Shown here: one piece after another, positions 33,511-45,329 of the stretch
Layout of the letters: every line of letters starts with the position of its first letter
Position numbering within the stretch: the first letter of the stretch is position 1
Origin: Saccoglossus kowalevskii
Lineage: Eukaryota > Hemichordata > Enteropneusta > Harrimaniidae
Direction: 5' to 3'
Length of the DNA: 45,329 bases
NCBI RefSeq assembly: GCF_000003605.2
Contig: NW_003134354.1
Location: forward strand, 255,492-300,820
Translations under genes and position numbers: made by a program
The notes under the pieces: model-generated
The model's input: the letters and a program-made list of their open reading frames with translations, nothing else
Told to the model about the DNA's origin: nothing
The model's database searches: none

Positions 33511-36500
33511 TTCCGCTGATTTGTGAATTACGTAAGGTGAGTAATACTGTTACATGGCTACATGAGGAAATTCTCCAGGTTATATGCTTCCAGTGCATAT
33601 CACTTCAAATCTGCTCGATGTTGAGAAGTATACTCGCCAAGTATGGGTTTATTGTTATTGATATATTATGCCTGAAATTGTTCTGTCGCATTGTTTTTAT
33701 TCAGCAGCTACGGGCGATTTGACGTTGCGTGGCGCGCTACTTTTGTAAAGGTTGGGTGTCTATCGCGAATATATGTATCCCGTCATACTCGTACATTCGA
33801 GTGTACGACGTTGTGATATATACGCGTGGTGGTATTGTCATGAATTAATTTTCGGGTATCTGTTGACCGACTTATTTAGCTGGTTACTAGTGAATGGCTG
33901 TTATATCTGTCATCATTTAGGCACATGCGAGTTCCAAGACGGAACTTGACTCAGTGATTTGGAACTAATTACGATATAACCGTCGCCATCCCGACCGCTA
34001 TTTCTGACGTTTGGTATTTGCAGTTTTTAATATAGTGAACGATTAATCAAAAGATATGACGTGTCCAATACTTAGTGTGATTGGCTATGTGCAAGTTGAA
34101 TGTGTGAAGGTTACGCCTTACAGTGTTTAAACTTCTTTGTAATTGGTTAAGTTTTGATACGCAATAAACGGTTTAAGTCCTTGGTCCCAGAGAGAGCTCC
34201 ACGATGCGCCGGCGAGAGTGTCTTGGTCAGTGCTGGGCAGAGTCTCCGACGAGGCAGTTTGCCTTGAGGCGTTTTCGATGTGGCTAAAGACTAGCTATTG
34301 AAACGTATTTCGTTGTGTGCGTCTATTTGACTGTAAAGTTTAAGTGACTTTCCCGGTCCGGTACCTCAAGCAGACGAGATATAGAGACAGACGAAATTTC
34401 CCTATGACAGTATACCGGATATTTAGCTTCACTCACCCTGTATCCCATATTACTACTACGTGTTTCTGTATATTTCAGTTTTTATCTTGACATTACAGGG
34501 GCATAATTTCCGGGTTTTTTTCAAATGTCGACCTGAACCATTTGGCATACTGAAAAATGTCGAATCGCTTAGTGAACATTATATCGCATCGGTAATAATT
34601 GCCGGGACGCATCTTGAAATTAGCGGAGCGAGACGTGAATTACGTCTGTGGATTGCTAGTTGGTCCATCGCCTGGAATGCAGTCATTCCGAATCCACTTT
34701 AGATTCACTTGGCCCGGTGAATCGTTGTGTGTGCGTTCTAGTTGGTACACATACCGGTATCAGTGTCATCGCTGATTGCTTGTCTCCATGACTTCAAATT
34801 ACATTACTATGGGAACAAGCATGTGGGGTCAGACCCGTAGACAGATTCACATTATTTGTTGGCTTGTTAAGGCCTTACGATCATAAACGGCATCTAGTCT
34901 ATCCATCATTATACCGCTCTGTCCAAATATCACCAAACAAAAATCAGTGTTATAGTTATTATTACCATGAAACAACATTGCAAGGTGTGAGTAAGATTAA
35001 TTTCAGTGACAGATAGTGGCTCAATCAAGGCCAAGATGTTTTTCACGTTGTGGAAACAGAAAAGCGGCAATATGTTGCGACCAACAACAGTACGGCTTAC
35101 AACACATCGACCAGGCCGCCTACACGTTCGTACGAACTCCAAACTTTTTGGGGATTTGAAAAATGCTGTATCTTTTTTTCTCGTCTTTGTATTGACAAAC
35201 CAAGTTTGAATGATTCGAATGTCGGTGGCAATTTTTACACACGTTTCGTGATTTGTTTCAATTTACATAATAAGTAATTGCAGGTGGACGTGTTACATTA
35301 CATAATCAGCTTATGAATATTCATAACTACACTGTGAATGGTACGAAATCAGATCATTGCCAGTGAATTCCCGATAGAGTAAAGTACAATGTTTGAGCTT
35401 GGAGTTGCGAGTTCGAATCTAACTCCCACCGTTACTTCTAAATAGGGTATTTTCTGATAATATATAATAAGAGAGAAGTGACTTTGTATCAAGGTGACTC
35501 GTGGTGGTCTGCAGGTAATGTCCGCTGAGGACGGAGCGTTGTAACAATTTTAAAAACACCCCTATATCCCGATATGTCCCTGTACTATATGCTATGCTCG
35601 TATTTATATGCCAAGTGTAATTATTACAGGTAACTATAACATAACTTGTAAATCAGACCTTGCACTATTCATTAGTCGCGAGAAGATTGAATACTTTCTT
35701 CATTTATTGAATAAATAGTTCGACAAGCGTAGGGTTCTAACCCATCACATAAGACACAATATGCAGAGCCTCTAACGACTACACTGTTGAGAGAACCGAA
35801 TGAGAATCTGGGAAAATAACATTAGAACGTCATTTTAATGTCACGTGGTCGTTGAATTATTCATGAGCAAGTAACAAAACGTACAATAGATCTTTTATAT
35901 TTACGTAAATCAGCCCTCGTTCATGGCTGTACATGAGGTCATGACACTGCTGGCTGAACTTCAGGCCTTTATCTTTGTTCGTTCCAAACATACAATCGAT
36001 AATGTTGGTTTTCATTAATAAACCCACAATTTTGGCGGGTTAGTGAAATTTATTAGCGCGCTCGCGCAATTTATTCGACACTGACCAAACTGTTGGTAAA
36101 CCCACACTATTGTCTTAGAATTACACATGAGAATAGTATGTGAAAAACATATTTTTATTTTTAGATTATGTTTAACTTAAATAAAAACAATTAGTAAGCT
36201 ATTAACTTTTTAAAAGGTTAAAGTAAGGGTCGAGCACAATAACATTCCCGCGTTATAAGAAAAAAAAAAACTGGCCAATCGAACACGACGTTGTGCACGG
36301 TGCAGCCTGATGGAGGAAATTGTATACAGGTGCATTGGTCGATTTTTGTCATGGTTGGTCCGACGAAATCATTACCGCATTAGCAGCATTCTTATACGGA
36401 CTTCGCTATCATGATATAGTGGCGACACCTGCTCTACAATGATATGTGTTATCCGGTATGATACACGCTGTATTCAGAAACGCTGTCAACGACAATATTT

Positions 36501-37650
36501 GAAAAGGTTAATTGATGTGAAGGCATTTATTTATTGTAGTACCCGCTTACATCTCTATACAAACGGCACCAGTTACTGGCACTTTTTTTTGTAATTTTTC
36601 ATTCAAAGGTTAAAAATGACGGCGATCACGGTTGATTTGATATGGTATAATAATAACATTGTTATTCCCACTAAATGACAGATACACTGTGGATACATTC
36701 GGTGATTTCCGAGATAATCATCGTCTTTCTCCTTTTTTGACAAAATGCGTAAATGCTCAACACTACTCACAAATACGTTTAACAATCAGAAAGTGTTTAC
36801 GTAATAGAACGGCCGAAATAGTCCGGCAGTATTCTGTGTACAAAACCTGAAATGTAACCACAGAATAAGTCTTTTTAGATGTTAATGTCGTTGATGACAC
36901 TGAATCAAACCGCTCAGATGTAATTGGACGGAAGATTCGGGTTCCCTTGTGAATTGAGAAGAGTTAACAGCGTGCCATAAAAATGATACACAAGTAAAAC
37001 GTATGTAGGACTTCGACCATGTATGAATATTTCCGGCTACACGTACACATTTCAAGTTCTGCTAAAATCATATGTATCTTTTCAGATTTTTTAAAATGTT
37101 AAATAAAGCTAGCGACGACAGTAATTCAGGAAAAGTGTTTATTAAACCTAACCGCTTCCATTTATATCGGCATTATTACGTATTTCAGGAAAATCATACT
37201 GGATGCTACCTCCATTTACTTTCTCCCAGCAGTTGCATGAGCTGGGGTTGTCCAACGTGATATCGGTAGATGTGACTACAGTGAGACAAATCAGGGTCGC
37301 ATCACCTGAGTCACGTGATCCATAACTGAGCCTCAAAAGCGTGAACTTTTAGACCTATATATATATATATTGATAATAGCTCTTGTGCATACTTCCGAAA
37401 TATAAATATATATATATATAACCAGGTTCGATGTTCCATAAAAGCGTCAGGAATCAAATATTTATAATAATATTTTTAGTTTTTAGTAAAATGCAATACC
37501 TTATGCTACAGCAGATTGGTATACAAGATTGCATTGAATCAAACATGACACAAGGCAATATACTAGTGCCTGTTTATATATACACATCATAGTGTGTCTG
37601 GGAAAAGTAATACGAAGCATACAACTGATTATTATCCCTTTATATTTTAT
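33511..37650. other. Unassigned region between the duplication and the Cys-rich frame
   Basis: About 4.1 kb with no gene established. It contains a GC-richer patch at 34180-34400, a CpG-dense patch with TTTTGGCGGG at about 36030-36070, short (AT)n runs at 37358-37373 and 37405-37422, and a tRNA-like promoter remnant at 35731-35781. Confidence 0.4.
35731..35781 (-). repeat. Possible tRNA-derived SINE remnant
   Basis: On the minus strand TAGTCGTTAGAGG resembles a Pol III A box, and GGGTTAGAACCC, about 26 bases later, resembles a B box with a T-arm stem. Neither a full tRNA fold nor a tail was found. A similar TTATGTGATGGGT stretch occurs on the minus strand near 44560. Confidence 0.3.
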
Positions 37651-37657
37651 ATTATAG

Positions 37658-37848
37658 TAAACAATCAATATGGCCCCAATCATACCGAAAATCCTACAAT
37701 TGGGACCTGTGCCATCGGCAAGTCTCAACTAGGGATTTGTTGTGTAGCTCACAAACAGACTAGGTGTGAGACCTGCTTGTGTCCAAGAAATCAGACGTTG
37801 TGTCGAAGCACACGAGACCACACAAATAATCACTGTGTTGTTACGTGA
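37658..37848 (+). CDS. Possible last exon encoding a cysteine-rich peptide
   Basis: A candidate acceptor (TTTTATATTATAG ending at 37657) is followed by an open frame to TGA at 37846-37848. The frame carries eight Cys in the pattern C-x9-CC-x7-C-x2-C-x-C-x6-C-x10-C. Cys density far exceeds that of other frames nearby, and one N-glycosylation-like site (NQT) is present. This could be the end of a small secreted disulphide-rich protein. However, no upstream signal-peptide exon was found, no family is recognised, and TGT-rich DNA can give the same appearance by chance. Confidence 0.2.
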
Positions 37849-38414
37849 ACATGCACAATGCGGGCATAAATAGTGTGACATTTCATAAAGTTATTCATTT
37901 ACTAACATATTTTGCGATTTGAAAATATCATTCCCAATTGATTTCGAACAAACGTGCGATTGGCAAATGACATGTGTGTGATTCAGTGAAATGTAATATT
38001 ACACACCAAAACTATTTCAGAATTAAGGAGTAAAACATTGCGATAAGGAGTTGCTCCTTTCAAATCAAAGTTAGTTGACACTCACTGTCAGATATGTGTG
38101 AGCGAAACACGTGGTAGTGTATTGTACTGCTGAAATTTTTCATTTTTCAACTTTAGCGATTGATAGTTGTTCTATATTGTGCTTTTGATACAACATTTTT
38201 TAGAACGATGATTGGATGGACTTTATGTTTATGACGCCAGGCAGTAATTGACGCATAAGTATTGGCTTCCCTGAAAACAATTTTAATGGGACCCGATCAA
38301 GGTTAAGTTCTACAAAAAGTGAATTGGAATTTGCACTCCTTATTGTATCAAATCAAATAGATTTATCGGGAATCTGCATAATTGAAATCCCAGGTACAGC
38401 TGTTTGTACTAATT

Positions 38415-38562
38415 AAACTGAGCAGGCGCAGTGAAACGAAAAAGGTGTTGGTGTATTTTTAAAACGCTGCGCAGTGAAAATCAGCAGTGAATACAGTAAC
38501 GAGAAAGGCCATTTTCTGAAGGAACACGCACATCAATTTGAAATTCAGTTCACCAAATCAAG
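38415..38562 (+). other. Possible 5' non-coding exon ending in a consensus donor
   Basis: The segment ends AATCAAG|GTAAGTAAG, an ideal splice donor, after a stretch beginning near TGAGCAGGCGCAGTGAAACG that is richer in CpG than its surroundings. It would be the first exon of a gene running right, with later exons beyond the window. No open frame or downstream exon supports it. Confidence 0.2.
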
Positions 38563-41500
38563 GTAAGTAAGTCTAACTGTTTCAATAGTCGTCTTGGAAA
38601 TCTTAGTTATCAGATTGGCACAATCGATTTTCGGCAAATCTTGGTAAAAGGTAACCGACGAGAGCTCAGTCACTGCCTGACAATGAAATTGAGCATCTGT
38701 GGAGATACAACAACTACGCATAATTCGCCATCATATTAGCGGTTACTGTAATCGATATTATCAGATTCAGTCCCTAGAGCATTTCAAAGTTGTTTTTTTC
38801 ATCTGCTCTGTGACATGTTCTGAAATCTGGAAGATGAAAATAACTGTTCGACGGCTTGGATTACGCGGCCTGCGTTTCGTGACACATCGAGTTGTGTTTT
38901 CAAAGTTCGCTTCGGTTTAATATCAGCATCGATTAGGCATATACTCTTCTCCTGAGATCACGATATCCTGTTCTATCGTATCAAGATAATTGGCTGTAGT
39001 AGTTCAATGCCAATCCATATTTTTTGAACTTGTGCTCACGTTTATTTTCTTTCGTAAATTACACATCTAGCTGAATCTAGCTTACTTGAAACTGAACTTA
39101 TAAACGAAAGCAAAAACACGTGAAATTGTAGTCTGATTACTCTTACGGACCTCACGGATTGTGATTATTCACCCTTTTCTCCTCCGTCTCCACCACGGTA
39201 GAAATATTGGTTCGTCCCCGTTGTCCTCGTTATGTTGTCCATTTATTCATTATCTATATGTTTTCAATAATCGTGCAAAATGAAAAGACTATTACCATGC
39301 ATGACTGATTCACTGGTAGTCAAATGTTCCTCTACGCGTAGTGTACGTTCATCCGCACCATGCTTATACATAATCCTTACTATTTTAACTCGCCGGATGT
39401 AAAGTGCGTACATATACTCATTTAAATTAAATTTAAATTATGTTTAATATATAGAATACTTTAGTATTGGATGACTTATGATCGATTCGTATGTAACCAC
39501 TCAAGCGACAAATTCACCGTGTTACTTCGGTATATGTAACTGGCTGTTTTTTGGGGGGAGGCTCGCAACCAGTGTTCCCAATCATGAAAAGAACTGTAGA
39601 TTTATATATCTCATAAAAATAGCTTCAAGCTTCGATCACGTCGCAATATGGAACGTGTTAACACAAAAATAAAATTTCAACATTTGTACTAAAGTACGTA
39701 AAAATAATGGTTGAAATAATGCCTCACTGTAAGACCGAAGAAGAATGCCACCACTGTATTCAACGCTACATTCATAACTTATCCTAAATTCCCGAAAGGG
39801 TTTCTTCTTTTGTATTATATTACTCCAAATCGCCAGTGACGTTTCCCCTCCCAGTTGCTTTTCATGAATTAATATATTCGTGCTTCTGTCACGCACAGTA
39901 CTCAATGAAAAAAGTGATTTAGGTCTTCGTTTGTAGTTCATTTTTTTTACTAAGCGATTCACCTCGACCCGAATCCGAGATGCGTTGTATGCGTGTCCAC
40001 ATTTTCAAATTGATTTCATTAAGTTTACTCATAAAAATATTATCTTCAAATTCATTTCACTTCAAAACTAATTCAAAGTTATTAGTTTTTTCCGAAAAGG
40101 AGAATTTGTCGACTTAATCGAAATGAACAATTTGGAAGTGAAATCCAATGTTGTTTATTTCACAATGTGTATTTGATTGATTCCTTTTCTTAACGTTAGT
40201 CAGCTGAACGAGAATATGTTTGAAGTTGCCTACTTTCCAAATCGATATTTATATCGCGTAATACGCGCGGGTATTTGAAATAAAATGAGGGACTGTCAGA
40301 TAATCTAATTCACTCATTAGAACCACTTCTAGTAACCAAAACAAATACCGTCCTCCATGGCATGCTTTAAGCGCCACGCGCAGTCGTCGCGTAGTGCGGT
40401 GTATTCGTCGCATTGCACTCGTAACGAACACTTCGCCTTTTAAAATAATATCAACTCAATCACAAACCTCTCATTGTCGAAGGAACTAATTGCTGTATGT
40501 GGATATATCTAGTTATATAGCCTTGAGGGGATGTGGCTATGCATGTTTCTAATTTGAACATAATTATAAGAGTCGCCCCTTAGAAATAAAACCGGCAAAC
40601 TGAGAGCGCACCCACCCCAAATATATTACTAATTCAGCAATCGGCCACTAGCATTGATTAATCACATGCTTTGTGGGTAACGTGTCATATTATTAATTGA
40701 AAAGCCAAGGGATCAGTTTATTGTAGCGTTGATAACAAAACGTGTCCAGAATCATTTCAACCTCTTGCAGTCTACCACAAGTCAAATAATAATTCTTGGT
40801 CTGAAATTAGATTTTCAGTTTGTTTCTCTTAATAAGGTCTGACAACTTATCGAAGTATTTACTTTAGGCTGTCATCTCAGTGTCAGACCCCAAGAAATTA
40901 AACATTGCGTTCGAAGCACGTTATGTGTTTAGGAGTATATGGAGTAGCTACGATGCCGATGAGAGGAGAGTAGAAATAACTAACAAGCCTTGTATCGGCC
41001 ATATTGATGTGCGGATAGGATAACTCACCAGATCAATACGACCAATTAGTTGTTATCAATCGTTTATGAATTCGCCACAATACAACGGGATTGTTATACT
41101 TTTATACATTTGCGTTGAGTTTTTGGACCACTTGGTAATCAGTTTGATGAGGTCAACAACTTCTAAGCTCGTGCGAAGTTACATACTAGCATAGTTATCA
41201 TCTCATGCAAATAAACAAATGAACCAAACTCTTTTAAGATCTCGTTATGTCTTAAATCTAATATTTATTTGGGTTGTAGTGGCATGATAAACGTTTTTAA
41301 TGATCATTGGTTGGCTGACTGCGAACGATAAATCGTATTGTATGACGTAACCGAAAACGTCACGTGGTATCTATTGAACGCGCGATTGAAAATAAACGGC
41401 TTCATATAAATCCCAATAAAAGCTTAGATTCAGGAAATATGAGAAATAAACATCTACATCTCCGGTGCAATGGGAGTCTTTGGAGCATGCCCCGAACAAC

Positions 41501-42776
41501 TAAGAGTATGCCACTTGCAATGATTTTACTGATTCATTTCGTCATAAAAACGCACTGGTCATGTGAGCATATTTATAGGTCCCATCAACCGTAATACTAA
41601 CATTGTATGATTTTAAAAGGTTAAGATATAAAATGTAAATGGCCATCTAAAAAACAAATGGAATTTCGGTTTACAGCGGTAATGGACAATGGAGTAGAGT
41701 AATGGGAACGTCTTTGTTTGTAGATACGACTCATCTCATCGATCGAGAATTTTTATTTTGCGCGGAATACAAAACCAACATTAGAATCTTGATGTTATTT
41801 TAGAGTATCGTGCATTGTTAGACTGCACACTTCCTTGTACAAAAACTGTGTGTCGATAGTCCATTGTGTTCGATGTATTACACCGATGCATTGCATGCTA
41901 GGTTTTACAATTATGCAAATTACATCCCGTAGTACAAAACATTTTGAACTTAATATGAGTTCTTCTAAAAGGAGTTGTTTTTTCTAATACAAATTCTTAG
42001 TGTGATTTATCTTCAGATGAGTTATTTTTAAATTGTTTACTGAGAATTAAGTACATAATCCCATTACCGTCGTCCCTTTAAAACCAGACGGGTTAACATG
42101 ATCCACCTGCCCATACTTCGTCGTAACTCTCTTATGGACAAAACGTCACTTTTGTATGAATTATTTATCGAGGTAATACGACACATTGTCATATCATGTA
42201 TTTATAATATATTTCACCCTCGACGCTTACCGCTCTCGCATCCCCATACTTATTTCCCATAAGGAGTATATATTAATTAGCACCGGCTTACGATCGAGTT
42301 GTTTTGAGTTCAGGTAAAGACTGCATAATTGCTTCCACTTAGTTAAATGCTAGTACAAAGTCTCGGATATAGACATCAACATGAAAATTAAAGCAGTAAT
42401 GTATTACATTAAATTGTTTTACATTTTTGAAGTAGTAATTCCCATAATTTCCTTTTTCATTCTAGTCCGAGGATAATTCATAATAACCGATGGGAGTAAT
42501 GTTATTTTAAGGATACAATAAAACATTGTTATTACTGCCCTGTTTAATATAGTCATAAAATGAAACATCTATGCTTTCAAGGCGTCAGACTATGAGCGTA
42601 AATCACCAACTAAGTGGAACAAGATTACATACATCAGCTTACGGTACTCTACCTGCCGTGGTCTATGTATATTGAGGGTCAAAACACTATAACATGTTAT
42701 ACTCATTGGCATATTTAGCTGTCGGTGTATGCGATAAAATAGAACAATTATCAGAAATCTATCAAACCACATTGCA
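38563..42776. other. Unassigned AT-rich region
   Basis: About 4.2 kb with no gene or array recognised. A CpG-richer patch at about 40355-40440 is the only compositional feature seen. Short open frames here match nothing known. Confidence 0.4.
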
Positions 42777-44459
42777 TATAAATACTAATTCGTAATTCAA
42801 AATCCGCATATAAATACAAAATTTGCACATAAATACTATTACGTGGTTTTAAATCTGCATATGAATACTAGTGCGTGGTTTCAAATCTGCATATGAATAC
42901 TAGTGCTGGTGTCAAATCTGCATATGAATACTAGTGCTGGTGTCAAATCTGCATATGAATACTAGTACGTGGTTTAAAATCCACATATGGAAACTAGTGC
43001 GTGGTGTCAAATCTGCATATGAATACCAGTGCGTGGTTTCATATATGCATATGAATACTAGTACGTGGTTTAAAATCCACATATGAATACTAGTGCGTGG
43101 TTTCAAATCTGCATATGAATACTAGTGCGTGGTTTCAAACCTGCATATGAATACTAGTGCGTAGTTTAAAATCTGCATATAAATACTCTTACGTGGTTTA
43201 AAATCTGCATATGAATACGAGTGCGTGGTTTCAAATCTTCATATGAATACTAGTGCGTGGTTTCAAATCTTCATATGAATACTAGTGCGTGGTTTCAAAT
43301 TTTCATATAAATATTAGTGCGTGGTTTAAAATCTTCATATGAATACTCGTACGTGATTTCAAATATGAATACTAGTACGTGGTTTCAAATCTGCATATGA
43401 ATACTAGTACGTGGTTTCAAATCTGCATATGAATACTAGTACGTGGTTTAAATTATGTATATGAAGACGAGTGCGTAGTTTAACATCTGCATATGATTAC
43501 GAGTGCGTGGTTTAACATTTGCATATGAATACGAGTGAGTAGTTTGAAATCTGCATATGAATACTAGTGCGTGGTTTAACATCTGCATATGAATACGAGT
43601 GCGCAGTTTAAAATCTGTATATGAATACTAGTGCGTGGTTTAAAATCTGCATATGAATACTAGTGGGTGGTTTCGAATATGAATACTAGTGCTTGGTTTC
43701 AAATCTTCATATAAATACATACTATTACGTGGTTTCAAATCTTCATATGAATACTAGTGCTTGGTTTCAAATCTTCATATGAATACTAGTGCTTGATTTC
43801 AAATCTTCATATGAATACTAGTGCGTGGTTTAACATCTTCATATGAATACGAGTGCGTGGTTTAACATGTGCATATGAATACGAGTGTGTGGTTTAACAT
43901 CTGCATATGAATACGAGTGCGTGGTTTAACATCTTCATATGAATACGAGTGCGTGGTTTAACATCTGCATATGAATACGAGTGCGTGGTTTAACATCTTC
44001 ATATGAATACGAGTGCCTGGTTTAACATCTTCATATGAATACGAGTGCCTGGTTTAACATCTTCATATGAATACGAGTGCCTGGTTTAACATCTTCATAT
44101 GAATACGAGTGCGTGGTTTAACATCTGCATATGAATACGAGTGCGTGGTTTAACATCTGCATATGAATACGAGTGTGTGGTTTAACATCTGCATATGAAT
44201 ACGAGTGCGTGGTTTAACATCTTCATATGAATACGAGTGCGTGGTTTAACATCTGCATATGAATACGAGTGCGTGGTTTAACATCTTCATATGAATACGA
44301 GTGCGTGGTTTAACATCTTCATATGAATACGAGTGCCTGGTTTAACATCTTCATATGAATACGAGTGCCTGGTTTAACATCTTCATATGAATACGAGTGC
44401 GTGGTTTAATATCTGCATATGAATACGAGTGAGTAGTTTAAAATCTGCATATGAATACA
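42777..44459 (+). repeat. 32-bp minisatellite, about 52 units, with higher-order structure
   Basis: The consensus unit is close to TTTAACATCTGCATATGA plus ATACGAGTGCGTGG. The left part is older and more variable: TACTAGT instead of TACGAGT, CAAATCT instead of AACATCT, and some shortened units. From 43861 to 44436 the units are nearly uniform and organised in two nine-unit blocks. Every complete unit holds CATATG. It is direct, gapless repetition without spacers, so it is not CRISPR. Open frames across it are artefacts. Confidence 0.95.
43861..44436 (+). repeat. Nine-unit higher-order repeat (2 x 288 bp) in the 32-bp array
   Basis: Two variable sites mark each unit: CTGCAT or CTTCAT, and GTGTGG, GCGTGG or GCCTGG. 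Read as G/T plus tail, block 1 (43861-44148) is G-gtg, G-gcg, T-gcg, G-gcg, T-gcc, T-gcc, T-gcc, T-gcg, G-gcg. Block 2 (44149-44436) is G-gtg, G-gcg, T-gcg, G-gcg, T-gcg, T-gcc, T-gcc, T-gcg, G-gag. Only a few substitutions separate the blocks, showing a recent duplication of nine units at once. Confidence 0.85.
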
Positions 44460-45329
44460 GTTGTATGATTTACATACTGTACTTAATTCATGTGTGTGCC
44501 TTAACATCGATATTAATATCATTAAGTATGTGATTTATTCCAATTGGTTGGGGTCCACCCATCACATAATAAATAATACAAAAATCTATACACCACTGTC
44601 AGTTCATAGCGACTGACGCAAATAATAATGACAAATTAGAATGTGTTACATATCATCACAACACAAATATAGTCCAGGTTCGAGTTAGGATTGAAATTAT
44701 ACATAACTACGTTTTTTGTATAAAAGTTATAGAACTCTAGTCTATAACAGTCCCGCAGCCTTTGCTAAAATAATAATAAAAATACATCTAAATAATAACC
44801 AAGTAATATTGACTATTGTAAAACCATACTTAAATAATAAATTTCTAATCTGTGTTGCCTATGTAATTTCCCCCGCAGTGTCCGGTGTTGTTATCATTTC
44901 AAAATATGCTCTAGGATAGATAGTGTATTGAATACAACGCTTCTTATCAATACAGGAAGGAGGAAAACGTCAAGGTTCTCCGAACAACACTTCAATAAAC
45001 ATCTACAAAAAATAGATTGAACTCCATAATCAATGAGTTTTCTTAACCCCATGACTTGACTCCCTAGCATATCACAGGTACAACTGAAGCATTAAATAAC
45101 ATGGATGCATCCTTTAAAAGAAGACCACCTAGTTAAGTGACAAATGTCCATGACAACCTTGATAAAAATTGATTAAATTAAAATCTACATTTGAATACAA
45201 ATGTGAGGTTTAAAAACTGCATATTTGCCAATTAGTATTTAGTCAGCAAATCTTACTTTACGTTGTTTTGATCTATAATTGTCTTACTTTGTTTTACAGA
45301 CCTATAATTGTCAAAATCCACACCAAGTG
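44460..45329. other. Right-edge flank with two decayed 32-bp units at 45181-45226
   Basis: Mostly AT-rich sequence with no gene. AAATCTACATTTGAATAC followed by AAATGTGAGGTTTAAAAACT and GCATAT matches about one and a half units of the 32-bp array, some 720 bases beyond its end. Confidence 0.6.

Noticed and set aside
30333-33722. Frames sharing TVELKT on the plus strand and MEPxVLSSTV on the minus strand in the two duplication units
   Set aside because: Both strands look similar between units because the DNA is duplicated; frame is lost outside the short block and no family is recognised.
34060-34400. Possible solo LTR (AATAAA followed by a GC-richer stretch)
   Set aside because: No second copy in the window, no defined ends or flanking duplication, and no associated coding remnants, so the call would be a guess.
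35385-35430. tRNA gene suggested by GAGTTCGAATCT
   Set aside because: Only a B-box-like sequence is present; no A box at suitable distance and no cloverleaf could be drawn.
42777-44459. CRISPR array
   Set aside because: The 32-bp units are contiguous with no unique spacers, and the surrounding genes are animal.

Overview
The window is nuclear DNA from an animal. It is AT-rich by eye, and its genes are cut into short exons by GT-AG introns filled with small transposon remnants and minisatellites. Three protein genes could be assembled exon by exon with all reading phases closing. The mix suggests a non-vertebrate, probably marine, metazoan: a PPC/DUF296 gene of a kind I do not know from vertebrates, intronic elements with a hairpin end and internal tandem repeats that resemble those of marine invertebrates, and several MITE-like families. 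I cannot fix the phylum from sequence alone.

Layout. 1-540: a 60-bp minisatellite. 785-11868 (+): SETD3, the actin-histidine N-methyltransferase, 13 coding exons, 534 residues predicted. 13905-23103 (-): UBR7, a UBR-box plus PHD-finger ubiquitin ligase, 10 coding exons, 439 residues predicted, tail-to-tail with SETD3. 25894-26755 (+): a small PPC/DUF296-domain protein of 2 exons, head-to-head with UBR7 across about 2.8 kb.

From 26.8 kb to the right edge no gene could be established. This region holds a diverged tandem duplication (about 28.36-30.6 and 31.2-33.5 kb), in which each unit carries its own inserted inverted-repeat element. It also holds a possible cysteine-rich exon (37.66-37.85 kb), a possible 5' non-coding exon ending in a consensus donor (38562), and a 32-bp minisatellite of about 52 units (42.78-44.46 kb). 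The right part of that array is a nine-unit higher-order repeat, and a stray pair of decayed units lies at 45.18 kb.

The three genes do not form an operon or obvious pathway: SETD3 acts on cytosolic actin, UBR7 on chromatin, and the role of animal PPC proteins is unknown. SETD3 and UBR7 both lie on human 14q32, so their adjacency may reflect old animal linkage. Mobile DNA sits mostly in introns: a LINE tail, two hairpin-ended tandem-repeat elements in opposite orientation, two TTAA-type MITEs, a 1.4-kb TA-flanked inverted-repeat element and a 0.2-kb MITE. No RNA gene and no CRISPR array was found.
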